Shown here piece after piece: positions 31,835 through 39,557 of a stretch of DNA of 64,000 nucleotides. The notes beneath the pieces are model-generated. The model saw only the letters and a program-made list of their open reading frames with translations. It made no database searches and was not told where the DNA came from. Position 1 is the first letter of the stretch. Each line of letters begins with the position of its first letter. Position numbers and translations under genes: made by a program. This DNA is from Streptomyces sp. MBT65 (GTDB lineage: Bacteria; Actinomycetota; Actinomycetes; Streptomycetales; Streptomycetaceae): the NCBI RefSeq assembly GCF_016612545.1, contig NZ_JAENRY010000003.1:1-64000 (forward strand), read 5' to 3'.

Positions 31835-32815
31835 GTGAAGGACTTGGACACTTCGGACGATGAACTGCCGCTCACAGAAAGGGACTTCACCGCCTATGGA
31901 CGAATCGCCGAGGGGCAACCCCTCCCGTCTGGCTACATCCCCGACAGGCTCCTTGCCCTTCACCTGATCGACCCCGACCCCTACGCCCCCGGCGGATACA
32001 TCCCGAACGACCCCACAGCGGCCGTCCACGGCCTCACGGCGGGCGTTCTCGGGGAACTGGAGCAGTTGGTACGCCGCGTCTCTCAGATCCCCGCCCTGGA
32101 GCGCCTCGCAGAGCACTTCGACCCCCACCGCTTCTACGGCGGCCCCGGCTCCGAATTCCTCGCCACCGCGGCGAAGATGAACGCACGCCTTGGTGACATC
32201 GGTGGAGGTGCCAGGAGTGAACTCTGTTCCGTCCAGCCCGGCGAGCCTGCCGACCGCGACCCCGCCATCCTCCGCCTCGGCGTCGAGCGCACCCGCTCCG
32301 CTCTGCGGAGAGGCGTCCAGGTCCGATCGATCTACCACCGCAGCGCTCACGAGCACGACCAGACCCGGGACTACGTCGCCCAGATGATCGCAGATGGCGC
32401 CGAAGTGCGGGCCTCAGCCCTCCCGGGGCCACGCCTGGTGATCATTGACCGGCAGCACGCGTTCGTCGACAACCACGTCATAGAGCGAGCCGAGAACAAC
32501 TCCGGCTGGCACCTGTTCGACAGAGCCGCAGTGGCCTGGGCCCGTGCCGCGTTCGACCTTTTTTGGGACCACGCCACCAGATGGCGGGACCTCACCCTCG
32601 CCGCCAACGACGACCCGCTCACCGAGCGACAGTGGCGAATCCTCCGCGACCTCGATGCCGGCTACTCCCAACAGCAGGTCGGCCCCCGCATCGGGCTCAG
32701 CCGACGTGCCGTCGACAAGGAACTCGCCGCCATCCGCGACACCCTCTCCTTCGCCACCACGTACCAGGTGATGGCCTGGTACGGGCGATTCCACACCGAC
32801 AACGGCATGGGCTGA
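31835..32815 (+). CDS. LuxR-type regulator with PLD/TrmB-like sensor region
   Basis: 326 residues, GTG start behind GGGGGCG. The N-terminal ~85 residues form a helical segment that may be a degenerate winged helix. The middle (~145-215) holds VRSIYHRSAHEHDQTRDYVAQ, then GAEVRASALPGPRLVIIDRQ, the pattern of the PLD-like effector part seen in Streptomyces TrmB/LuxR hybrids. A C-terminal LuxR helix-turn-helix (~255-315) contains PLTERQWRILRDLDAGYSQQQ and GLSRRAVDKELAAIR. There is no response-regulator domain. Divergent from the DIGWG peptide gene, its likely target and perhaps its signal. Confidence 0.75.
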   Translation: MKDLDTSDDELPLTERDFTAYGRIAEGQPLPSGYIPDRLLALHLIDPDPYAPGGYIPNDPTAAVHGLTAGVLGELEQLVRRVSQIPALERLAEHFDPHRFYGGPGSEFLATAAKMNARLGDIGGGARSELCSVQPGEPADRDPAILRLGVERTRSALRRGVQVRSIYHRSAHEHDQTRDYVAQMIADGAEVRASALPGPRLVIIDRQHAFVDNHVIERAENNSGWHLFDRAAVAWARAAFDLFWDHATRWRDLTLAANDDPLTERQWRILRDLDAGYSQQQVGPRIGLSRRAVDKELAAIRDTLSFATTYQVMAWYGRFHTDNGMG

Positions 32816-33195
32816 GGAGCTTTCGTGCGCATGCTTTTCTACGAGCTGTAGATGGGCCTGCACTGTGAGTACAGTGCAGGCAGGGGAGGCGGACTTGTAG
32901 ATTCCGGCCGTCTGACGCATAGCCCCAGACAGGCCCGGTCGGGTTGCTCGGGAGGTTCCCGGCCGGAGGGGCGTCCCCCGCCGCGTGATTCGGCGGGGGA
33001 CGTCTACAACGCAGTAAACCGCCCCGCCCTCCACTACGGAGGACGGGGCGGTCGCGCTCAGCCTTTCGGCGAGCACTTGCGGAGCCAGCGGACGCATATC
33101 ACGCGGCTCCGCCATCCAGGGCCGCCCCCGACGGGGGATCGGGGGCGGCCGTAGGATCCGGTCCCTGGACGTCGGTGTGGCCAGGGACCGGAGGT
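32816..33195. other. Non-coding spacer with four inverted repeats
   Basis: No gene supported. Holds CCTGCACTGT-gagt-ACAGTGCAGG (32857-32880) and three GC-rich hairpins: 32972-33002 (12-base stem), 33018-33052 and 33121-33151 (12-base stem). They separate the convergent LuxR gene and the leftward five-gene operon and should block transcription both ways; the first may be an operator, since it is AT-richer. Confidence 0.6.
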
Positions 33196-33384
33196 TCACC
33201 AGCGGAGGCCGACGGCGTCCGTGGCCGACTTGCGAACGTACGGATTGGCGTGGCCGGGGGCGTGGCCGCTGCTCTGGGTACACATCACACCGCTGGGATG
33301 CTTGGCCGCGCACAGACCGGCTGCCCTATAGCCCGAGCCGTTGGCCTTGGCCATGAGTTCCTTCGCGGTATCGGTCTGCGTCAT
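33196..33384 (-). CDS. Small Cys/His protein, last gene of the leftward accessory operon
   Basis: 62 residues (MTQTDTAKELMAKANGSGYR...), with Cys and His spaced as GLCAAKHPSG, MCTQSSGH, APGH, which could hold one zinc ion. Ribosome site TCGGAGG. Overlaps the upstream gene by four bases. Not recognised. Confidence 0.6.
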   Translation of the reverse strand: MTQTDTAKELMAKANGSGYRAAGLCAAKHPSGVMCTQSSGHAPGHANPYVRKSATDAVGLRW

Positions 33385-33848
33385 GACCGGCCTCCGATTG
33401 TGTGGCGGGCGAGGCATGGGACGTGCGCGTATCCGGGGTGCGGGCTGGAGTCCCCCTCCCAGATGACGGCGACGACCAGGTCCCGGTCGGCGACCACCTC
33501 GTTGCAGGGGAAGCAGCGCAGAGGCTCCCCGAGTAGGGTCGCGGCCTCCTGGTGCCGACGGCGCCGGCCGCGGGCGACGAAGCACCTCGCGCCGTGCTTG
33601 CAGGGCGTGCACCGCGCGACGTGGTCGTGCCAGTCGCACCACGTGATCATCGCCGCGAGGCGTGCCAGGTAGCAGCGGCAGCACGCCCGCCAGGGCGCCT
33701 CTGTAAGCAGACACACAGCGCCGTCACCGGGAGGCTGGGCGCACCAGATGCAGTGGTCGCCGACGGTAGCTGCACCCGAGATCCGGCCCATCTGACCGAT
33801 GGCGAGCGTGTGCCCCCGCCACATCTCCTCGGCCAGGGCGACGGTCAC
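33381..33848 (-). CDS. Cys-rich putative zinc-binding protein
   Basis: 155 residues, GTG start overlapping the upstream stop (GTGA). At least four Cys pairs (CIWC, CCRC, CTPC, CFPC) plus scattered His (CDWHDHVARC). The pattern suggests several zinc ribbons. Conserved-looking Streptomyces accessory gene; function unknown. Second to last of five overlapping genes. Confidence 0.65.
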   Translation of the reverse strand: MTVALAEEMWRGHTLAIGQMGRISGAATVGDHCIWCAQPPGDGAVCLLTEAPWRACCRCYLARLAAMITWCDWHDHVARCTPCKHGARCFVARGRRRRHQEAATLLGEPLRCFPCNEVVADRDLVVAVIWEGDSSPHPGYAHVPCLARHTIGGRS

Positions 33849-34627
33849 TCCGGCACCTCGCGGAGATAGGCGATCACGTACGGCACCTGATCGATCGCCG
33901 GGTCCCAGGGGCGCCTGTGGTCCAGGAGGCCGTAGCCGGCGATGCGTAGGACGCGGCGCACCCGGGCGATGGCGGTGTGCCAGTCGTCCGCGGTGGCGGT
34001 CTGACCGCCGGTCCAGATGACCATCCAGGCGCCGGTGGCGTACGGAGGCCAGTGGTGAGTTTCCAGGGTGCGGCTGCCGTAGCTGGTCAGGTGGCTGTCC
34101 TCCAGCGTTCTGTGGAGGCGCCAGATCGGATCGCGGTTGGGCGGCGTGTACTCGGGGTGCACCTTCAGGTGGTCCCAACCGTCGGCGGGGCTGGGTGCCA
34201 GGGACGCGCCGACCGGCAGCCGTGCGGCGATCAGCGGCTGGTAGCGGTCGGCGCCCGGTGTCCGGCGCGGGCCGGGCGTCCGGACCGCGTAGCCGAGCGA
34301 TTCGAGGCCCGCCGTGACCACCGCCAGCCGGGTCTGCCAGTGCTCGTCTTGCTCAGACAGGGGGATGTCGCGGTCGGGGTACCAGTCGACCTCGACGCAC
34401 AGGTCGGCGGTGGCCGGCCAGAACGCCTGATGGAGGCCGACGGCTCGGCACCAGCCGTGTCCCAGCGGGATCTGCCGGGACACGATCGGCGATCGGCCCT
34501 GTGTGCCGGTCTGCACCCAGTACTGGCCGAGCCCGAGTTCGTCGAGCTGCTGGTTGACGAGGGCGGCGCCGGTGCGGATCGGATCTGCCGGGTCGTACAC
34601 GACGGTCGTAGACGAGGCACTGGTCAT
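33845..34627 (-). CDS. Hypothetical protein of the leftward operon
   Basis: 260 residues from ATG 34627. Soluble, rich in Trp and Pro (GHGWCRAVGLHQAFWPATAD; VEVDWYPDRDIPLSEQDEHW). No domain recognised. Four-base overlaps on both sides indicate tight co-translation. It occupies the middle of a cassette repeatedly seen beside XRE/DUF5753 regulators in Streptomyces. Confidence 0.6.
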   Translation of the reverse strand: MTSASSTTVVYDPADPIRTGAALVNQQLDELGLGQYWVQTGTQGRSPIVSRQIPLGHGWCRAVGLHQAFWPATADLCVEVDWYPDRDIPLSEQDEHWQTRLAVVTAGLESLGYAVRTPGPRRTPGADRYQPLIAARLPVGASLAPSPADGWDHLKVHPEYTPPNRDPIWRLHRTLEDSHLTSYGSRTLETHHWPPYATGAWMVIWTGGQTATADDWHTAIARVRRVLRIAGYGLLDHRRPWDPAIDQVPYVIAYLREVPE

Positions 34628-35019
34628 CGCGGCACCAAACGGTCGTAGTGGCCACACAACGTCCGCACCGAGCGGGCCATCCGGGATGCGATGGACCCAC
34701 GGATGGCGTCGGTGTCGCCCGGCCCCAGACGCAGGTGTATCCGTGCCTGACCGACACACAGCAGGGCTGTTACACGGTCGGGGTGACCCGAGGGGAGCCG
34801 CTCGGCCTGGGCCTGGACGGCGGGGATGAGCGTCTCGATGTGCCCCCGGTACGTGCTGGTGAGCGCCTCCAGTTCGGCGCCCGTGAAACGCCTCTCGGGC
34901 GCGTCCCGGGATTCAGGGTCACCGGGGTGCGCCTTGGGGATGTCCGAGGCGAGCACGAGCTCGATGCTCGTGAGCATGGCCCTGATGTCTGGGGGCAAGG
35001 TGAGCGCCGCGGTGGTCAT
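34624..35019 (-). CDS. DUF6415-like protein
   Basis: 131 residues. Helical, beginning MTTAALTLPPDIRAMLTSIE, with ELEALTSTYRGHIETLIPAV and a conserved-looking ARSVRTLCGHYDRL end. Resembles the DUF6415 family of Streptomyces accessory proteins. Overlaps both neighbours by four bases. Confidence 0.6.
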   Translation of the reverse strand: MTTAALTLPPDIRAMLTSIELVLASDIPKAHPGDPESRDAPERRFTGAELEALTSTYRGHIETLIPAVQAQAERLPSGHPDRVTALLCVGQARIHLRLGPGDTDAIRGSIASRMARSVRTLCGHYDRLVPR

Positions 35020-35234
35020 ACTGCTGCTCCTCGCTGGAGTGCGTCGGCCAGCCGCATGGCTACGTCGGGGCGGATGCGGCCGAGTTCGACCAGCCGGACC
35101 CGGGCCGACGCTTGCGGGTCAACGGCGAGCGAGGGCAGGACGATGCCGGCCTCGTCGAGCGCAGCCCGCAGCGCTTGCATCGCCGTGAACGGATCGACGC
35201 CGGGCGCGTCGTGCAACTCGGATGCGGAGGTCAT
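35016..35234 (-). CDS. Small helical protein, first gene of the leftward operon
   Basis: 72 residues (MTSASELHDAPGVDPFTAMQ...). The C-terminal LVELGRIRPDVAMRLADALQ could form a short helical hairpin. Start 42 bases from the ATGTTC repeats, so it is the promoter-proximal gene. Not recognised. Confidence 0.55.
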   Translation of the reverse strand: MTSASELHDAPGVDPFTAMQALRAALDEAGIVLPSLAVDPQASARVRLVELGRIRPDVAMRLADALQRGAAV

Positions 35235-35275
35235 GAACAGGACCGTAGGAAGGCGCCGTTGACACCAGCCAGACA

Positions 35276-35315
35276 ATGTTCTCGAATGTTCTCGTAACCG
35301 GTTGAGATGTTCCCG
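35276..35315. promoter_or_regulatory. Three phased ATGTTC(T/C)CG repeats in the divergent promoter
   Basis: ATGTTCTCG at 35276-35284 and 35286-35294, ATGTTCCCG at 35307-35315. Offsets of 10 and 21 bases put all three on one face of the helix. They lie between the leftward operon (35234) and the DUF6879/XRE pair (35406), a natural binding array for the XRE regulator. Confidence 0.55.
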
Positions 35316-35405
35316 CATGGTCGCCTGCAGGAGCAGGAACGCCGTAGAACAGGGCCACCCGGTTGGCCATGCTGAGTGCGACCAGCCCCACCCAAGGGAG
35401 GCACC

Positions 35406-36155
35406 GTGGCACGACAGATGGTCTTCAACGGCACGGACAGCAAGAACGGCAGCTGCCCAGCCGTCCACACCGACACCGACACCGGCGACATCATCGTGCA
35501 AGGGACACCGCTCACCGACCCCGACGACCTCGCCCGTCTCAAGCACTTCGGGCCCGGCGATGCGGCTGTCGTCGTCCCGCGCGAGTTGCTCGTCAACCAC
35601 GGCCCGAAGGAGATGACCCGCGTGCCGAAGCTGATCGGGCCTGAGGAGTTCGGCCGCCTCTTCGAGACCTTCGAGCACACGGCCTGGCGCCTCGAGACGC
35701 GCCGCGGCTACGCGTCTGACCGCGAGGACGAGACGTACGCGGAGTTCATGGAGACCGGCGCCATCACCCTCGACTACGACGACGACTGGTCGCGCAACAT
35801 CCGCCGCCAGGTCCTCGCCGGGAAGACGGTCGGCCGCGTCCGCATCGTCGACGAGCCGCCGACCCAGGGTCAGCTCTTCCTCCTGGCCGACTCGCCCCGC
35901 GGCACCGCGGCCGGTGAGGACATTCGCTGCCTCCCCCGCAGCGAGGCCGAAACCCGACTCCTCGGAAACGAAGACTTCTGGATCTTCGACAGCCGCCTCG
36001 TCGCACGGCTCAACTTCGACGACCACGACGTCTTCCATGACGTCGAGATCATCACCGAGCCCGCCGAGGTTCTGCGCTACTGCCAGCTACGCGACGTCGC
36101 AACCCACGACGCCACGTTCTGCGGCGAGTTCGCCGCACAACTGCGCACGACCTGA
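35406..36155 (+). CDS. DUF397-like/DUF6879 protein
   Basis: 249 residues from GTG 35406 behind AAGGGAGG. The first ~60 (MVFNGTDSKNGSCPAVHTDT, then LTDPDDLARL) follow the DUF397 pattern. The rest matches DUF6879 (LIGPEEFGRLFETFEHTAWRL; SRNIRRQVLAGKTVGRVRIV; DFWIFDSRLVARLNFDD). Such proteins pair with XRE/DUF5753 regulators all over Streptomyces genomes and may antagonise them. Ten bases before the regulator, so one operon. Confidence 0.75.
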   Translation: MARQMVFNGTDSKNGSCPAVHTDTDTGDIIVQGTPLTDPDDLARLKHFGPGDAAVVVPRELLVNHGPKEMTRVPKLIGPEEFGRLFETFEHTAWRLETRRGYASDREDETYAEFMETGAITLDYDDDWSRNIRRQVLAGKTVGRVRIVDEPPTQGQLFLLADSPRGTAAGEDIRCLPRSEAETRLLGNEDFWIFDSRLVARLNFDDHDVFHDVEIITEPAEVLRYCQLRDVATHDATFCGEFAAQLRTT

Positions 36156-36165
36156 CGAGCCGCCG

Positions 36166-37020
36166 GTGAGCACGGACTACCAGCAGGCCCGCGAGGCCCT
36201 CGGAGCGAGGCTCCGAGAACTACGCCTCTCGGGCGCGGGTGGCCGGCTCACCGGCACGCAGCTCGCCGAGCGCCTCGGCTGGCCACACTCGAAGATCTAC
36301 AAACTGGAGGGCGGCCGACAGACCGCGACCTCCGACGACCTACGCGCCTGGGCCAACGCGGTTGGTCAACCCGACGTCTACGGCGAACTGCACGCCAGAC
36401 TCCAGGGATTCGAGTCCCACATCAGATCTTGGCGCCGACAACTCGCCGCCGGCCACCGCCCCGTGCAAGACATCTGGAACATCGAGGTCGACCGGTCCAC
36501 GACCATCTACGCCTGGGAAGAATCAGTGATCCCCGGCATGCTCCAGACCGCAGACTACGCTCGGGCGATCTTCCTCCGATACGCCGACCTGTACGGCACG
36601 GTGCGCGACACCGAGGAGGCCGTCCGTAGCCGCGTACTGCGCCAACAGTGGCTTCACCAGGGCAGCCACACCTTCCACGCACTGATCTGGGAGGCCGCTC
36701 TCCACGCTCTGATCTGCGCCCCCTCGGTCCTCGCCGCTCAACTCGACCGCCTTGCGGGCATGGTCGGGATGGACACCGTGGAACTGGGGATCATCCCCCT
36801 CGGGGCGTCGCTCAAGATCCCCACCGCGAACGGCTTCTGGATCCTGGACGACCGCCTGGTCGTAGCAGAGGACTGGCACGCAGAGATCTGGCTAGACGAC
36901 GCCGACAGTGTGACCACCTACCAGAAGGTGTGGAACACCCTCTGGGACTCCGCGATCTACGGGGCCGACGCCCAGAACCTGATCAGCAAGGTCCAGCGGT
37001 CCGTGAACCCCCGAGCATGA
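36166..37020 (+). CDS. XRE-family regulator with DUF5753 domain
   Basis: 284 residues. An N-terminal helix-turn-helix (~8-65) has LTGTQLAERLGWPHSKIYKLEGGRQ. The DUF5753 domain (~95-275) has IYAWEESVIPGMLQTADYARAI and QLDRLAGMVGMDTVELGIIP. This is the WhiJ-like class of Streptomyces DNA-binding proteins. The frame is open much further upstream, but GTG 36166 starts right at the HTH and follows the DUF6879 stop by ten bases. Confidence 0.85.
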   Translation: MSTDYQQAREALGARLRELRLSGAGGRLTGTQLAERLGWPHSKIYKLEGGRQTATSDDLRAWANAVGQPDVYGELHARLQGFESHIRSWRRQLAAGHRPVQDIWNIEVDRSTTIYAWEESVIPGMLQTADYARAIFLRYADLYGTVRDTEEAVRSRVLRQQWLHQGSHTFHALIWEAALHALICAPSVLAAQLDRLAGMVGMDTVELGIIPLGASLKIPTANGFWILDDRLVVAEDWHAEIWLDDADSVTTYQKVWNTLWDSAIYGADAQNLISKVQRSVNPRA

Positions 37021-37022
37021 CG

Positions 37023-37057
37023 AAAGCCCCCTCCCACCCGAAGGTGAGAGGGGCTTT
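37023..37057. terminator. Terminator between the XRE gene and the phage lysis genes
   Basis: AAAGCCCC...GGGGCTTT hairpin with an imperfect inner stem between convergent genes, followed by GACTCC; A-run and T-run flanks allow action in both directions. Confidence 0.7.
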
Positions 37058-37071
37058 GACTCCATGTTGGG

Positions 37072-37386
37072 TCAGGCGTTCTTCCGTCGGCGGGGGTACG
37101 CCCGTCGTACGGATACGGTCGCCTGGACCAGGAGCCCGGCGATGCCAAGCAGGAGCAGAGACCGTACGACGCGCAGCACGCTGGCCAGTGTGCCGTCGAG
37201 GTCGATGAACGTGATCACCACGGTGTACAGCCCCAGCAGGCCGATCGTCGCCACGGCGATCACGAAATACCGCCCCACGGCGTGGGCTTCCCAGCGCGCC
37301 CGCCTGGTGTACTCCGCCAGGAACGCCACGCTGCACAGTGCGACCAGGCCGGATACGACCGCGTTGAGGAGCTCGGCCACCATCAT
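37072..37386 (-). CDS. Small phage membrane protein
   Basis: 104 residues with three probable membrane helices (NAVVSGLVALCSVAFLAEY; YFVIAVATIGLLGLYTVVI; VLRVVRSLLLLGIAGLLV) and a basic C-terminus (RRAYPRRRKNA). Distal-most gene of the lysis end; may act as a holin or antiholin. No family recognised. Confidence 0.65.
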   Translation of the reverse strand: MMVAELLNAVVSGLVALCSVAFLAEYTRRARWEAHAVGRYFVIAVATIGLLGLYTVVITFIDLDGTLASVLRVVRSLLLLGIAGLLVQATVSVRRAYPRRRKNA

Positions 37387-37619
37387 CTGCCGTCACCTCC
37401 CAGGACAATTTCGCGGACCAGCTGACCGAAATGATTCCGTTGGCGTCGTATCCGCCACGTGTCGGCCTCGGCCCGGACCTCGCGGGACTGTGCCCGTACC
37501 CGAGCGCGCGCCACCTCGGCCCGGTCCAGGGCCGCGTTGGCCGCGCGTTGTCCCTCGGTTACGGGACGTACGTCCTCGTCGTCACGTAGGTGACGCAGGC
37601 GCCTGATCCACGTCGGCAC
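37383..37619 (-). CDS. Small charged phage protein (DUF7620-like)
   Basis: 78 residues, Arg/Glu/Ala-rich and probably one long coiled coil (AALDRAEVARARVRAQSREV). Overlaps the next membrane gene by four bases and the preceding gene by 38. Seen near lysis genes in Streptomyces phages; role unknown. Confidence 0.6.
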   Translation of the reverse strand: MPTWIRRLRHLRDDEDVRPVTEGQRAANAALDRAEVARARVRAQSREVRAEADTWRIRRQRNHFGQLVREIVLGGDGR

Positions 37620-37929
37620 TTGAGGTCACCTCCCGCGCGGCTCGGGGCAGGGTGGCGAAGAAGTAGCCGGCGGTGCGGCTCAGTTCGAGCAGTTCGCCGG
37701 CCTGGTCCTGGGACTCGCGGCGTGCCTCCTCGCTGACAGTGTGGGCTTCGCGCCACGTGTCACGCTCGGAACGCAGATCCTCCAGCTGCCGATCCTTGTC
37801 GGTTCGGAGGTCCTCGAGCTGGCGGCGCGGGACGAGTTGGCCGCGCAGGACCAGCAGGACGATGATCCCGACGAGGGCCGCGGCCCCGAGATCGGCGGGA
37901 GCGAAACCCAACAGGTCTTCCAACGGCAA
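37582..37929 (-). CDS. Membrane-anchored coiled-coil protein of the lysis cluster
   Basis: 115 residues. One N-terminal helix (LGAAALVGIIVLLVLRG) then a charged coiled coil (RRQLEDLRTDKDRQLEDLRS, with a QLEDLR repeat). Topology recalls phage spanin-like or holin-partner proteins, but actinophages need no spanin, so the role is uncertain. Confidence 0.6.
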   Translation of the reverse strand: MPLEDLLGFAPADLGAAALVGIIVLLVLRGQLVPRRQLEDLRTDKDRQLEDLRSERDTWREAHTVSEEARRESQDQAGELLELSRTAGYFFATLPRAAREVTSSADVDQAPASPT

Positions 37930-37956
37930 CGACCCTCCCCTCTATCGGCTACGGAT

Positions 37957-38265
37957 TCAGGACGCGGTGTTCGTGTACGTGCCGGTGACCGGCGGGAGCG
38001 CCTCGACCTTCGGGTAGGCCGGCGGCCGTGCCCAGCCGAGCAGGAACCCGGCCACGGTCTGCAGGGCGGTGCCGCGCAGTCGGGTGCCGATGTACTCGAG
38101 GAGTCTGAACACCAGGTAGTAGGCGAGGACCGCGATGACGGTCACCGTGCTGGTGACCTTCTCCGAGTCGATGGTGACGCCGGCGCGGACGGCGAAGGTG
38201 AGCAGCCATCCGGCGATGAGCGGGACCAGGGTCCGCATGACGGACGGGAAGAGCGAGGCGGGCAT
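37957..38265 (-). CDS. Putative holin
   Basis: 102 residues from ATG 38265 (AAGGAA ribosome site). Two hydrophobic helices (TLVPLIAGWLLTFAVRAGV; VTVIAVLAYYLVFRLLEYI) and a polar tail, directly after the endolysin gene. Size and place fit a holin that lets the endolysin reach the wall. Confidence 0.7.
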   Translation of the reverse strand: MPASLFPSVMRTLVPLIAGWLLTFAVRAGVTIDSEKVTSTVTVIAVLAYYLVFRLLEYIGTRLRGTALQTVAGFLLGWARPPAYPKVEALPPVTGTYTNTAS

Positions 38266-38285
38266 GAACGGTTCCTTTCGGGAGG

Positions 38286-39104
38286 TCACTTCTTGCGGAG
38301 GCCGGTGGCGACCTGCCAGGCGTACTGCCAGGTCGTGGGGCCGGTGAGACCGTCGGCGGGACCGAGGTCGGCGACGTAGTGCTGCTGGAGCGCCCGCACC
38401 TTCTGCAGGTCCAGGGCCGTCATCGTCCGGCTGGGGCCGACCTTGTACGCCGGACCCCAGCCGCCGCGCTGGAGCCACGTCTGCAGGAGCAGGGCGTGAT
38501 CGTTTGTGGCGCCGAGCGTGAAGAACTGGCGCCCGGGAAACGCCGGCGCGGTGAGCTGGGACGACCAGCGCCAGGACGCGACTGCCTTGCCGCCGCGCGG
38601 GTCGGCCGGGTCGGCGGTGGGAGGGCACTGGCCATCCGGGTAGCGCGGGGCGAAATAGCCGACGACCCGCGCGGAACGGCGCGGCGTCGCGTGACTCCAG
38701 ACACCGTTGCCCTGGCCGAGGTCCTCGGACCCGGCCTTGATCGAGTTGCCGCCCTTCGTGTACACGGTGTCCTTGTCGAAGCCGACAACGATCTCCGTGT
38801 GGCCGCTGCTGCTGAAATTCACCAGGGCGCCCACCGACGGGTACTCGCTCCACTGGCCCTTCTGCTTGGCCCAGGCGGTGAATCCGGCGACCGACGCCGT
38901 CTTGGGGACGATCGAGGACAGGCCGATGTCGCTGTACATGTCCCATCCGAAGATCGCGCACCAGGCCACACCGTCCCATCCGTACTGCTTGCCGAAGACG
39001 GTGTGGTTGTCCCAGCCGACGACGCTGCTCCAGCCCTCGTAGATGCGCTCGGGTACGGCCATGACGTGGTCGACGAGCCGACGCCAGTCAGGTGCTGTGC
39101 TCAC
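38286..39104 (-). CDS. Endolysin: CHAP peptidase plus peptidoglycan-binding region
   Basis: 272 residues from GTG 39104 (CTGGAGG site). The N-terminal CHAP-type cysteine peptidase has its Cys in VAWCAIFGWDM and its His in SSSGHTEIVVGFD. The C-terminal ~75 residues (LLLQTWLQRGGWGP, then LQKVRALQQHYVADLGPADG) resemble a PG_binding_1 repeat pair. No signal peptide, so it needs the holin. It cleaves the peptide part of murein. Confidence 0.85.
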   Translation of the reverse strand: MSTAPDWRRLVDHVMAVPERIYEGWSSVVGWDNHTVFGKQYGWDGVAWCAIFGWDMYSDIGLSSIVPKTASVAGFTAWAKQKGQWSEYPSVGALVNFSSSGHTEIVVGFDKDTVYTKGGNSIKAGSEDLGQGNGVWSHATPRRSARVVGYFAPRYPDGQCPPTADPADPRGGKAVASWRWSSQLTAPAFPGRQFFTLGATNDHALLLQTWLQRGGWGPAYKVGPSRTMTALDLQKVRALQQHYVADLGPADGLTGPTTWQYAWQVATGLRKK

Positions 39105-39214
39105 GGGTTCCTCCAGAAATGACGAAGGCCCCGGCCAAGGGCACGGGGCTGCGGGATTTGGACGAGCCAGATCCCCGGCTGCAGCCGGAGAGCTGGTCGC
39201 GGGGAGGGGCAGGC

Positions 39215-39487
39215 TCAGACCCGTTCGGGCCAGTGCCAGGTGCCGCCGGTCGGAGGCTGTTCCTCGACCGCCACGTGCTCGCAGCCGCCGGCGGCGAGCG
39301 GGTGGAAGAACTGGCCGGTGGGGTTGAGGACGGCCAGGCCGACGCGGTCGGGATCGGCGGGGTCGACTTCGGTGACGATCGCGGCCCGGCAGGCAGGCGG
39401 GAACGCCTGGCTGCCGTCCTCGCGGACAGGGGTGCCGTGGCTGACGTAGTGGACGACCCGTCCAACGGACGGCGGTTGCGCGTTCAT
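39215..39487 (-). CDS. Conserved small phage protein
   Basis: 90 residues: SVGRVVHYVSHGTPVREDGS, then CRAAIVTEV, VGLAVLNPTGQFFHPL and a GGTWHWPERV end. A beta-rich small protein repeatedly found in the tail-lysis interval of Streptomyces and Mycobacterium phages. Function not known. Confidence 0.7.
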   Translation of the reverse strand: MNAQPPSVGRVVHYVSHGTPVREDGSQAFPPACRAAIVTEVDPADPDRVGLAVLNPTGQFFHPLAAGGCEHVAVEEQPPTGGTWHWPERV

Positions 39488-39557
39488 GAGCCCTCCTGGG
39501 CATGAGGAAAGCCCTGGCCGATTGGCGCAGGGCTGGCGAGTGGTGGGACCGGGCGCG

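Noticed and set aside
32904..32933. Short likeness to the tRNA-Ile 3' end and its terminator (TAGCCCCA...AGGC and CCGGCCGTCT) as a possible second att site
   Set aside because: Only 8 contiguous bases match the tRNA and the order of the two motifs is swapped; expected by chance in GC-rich DNA.
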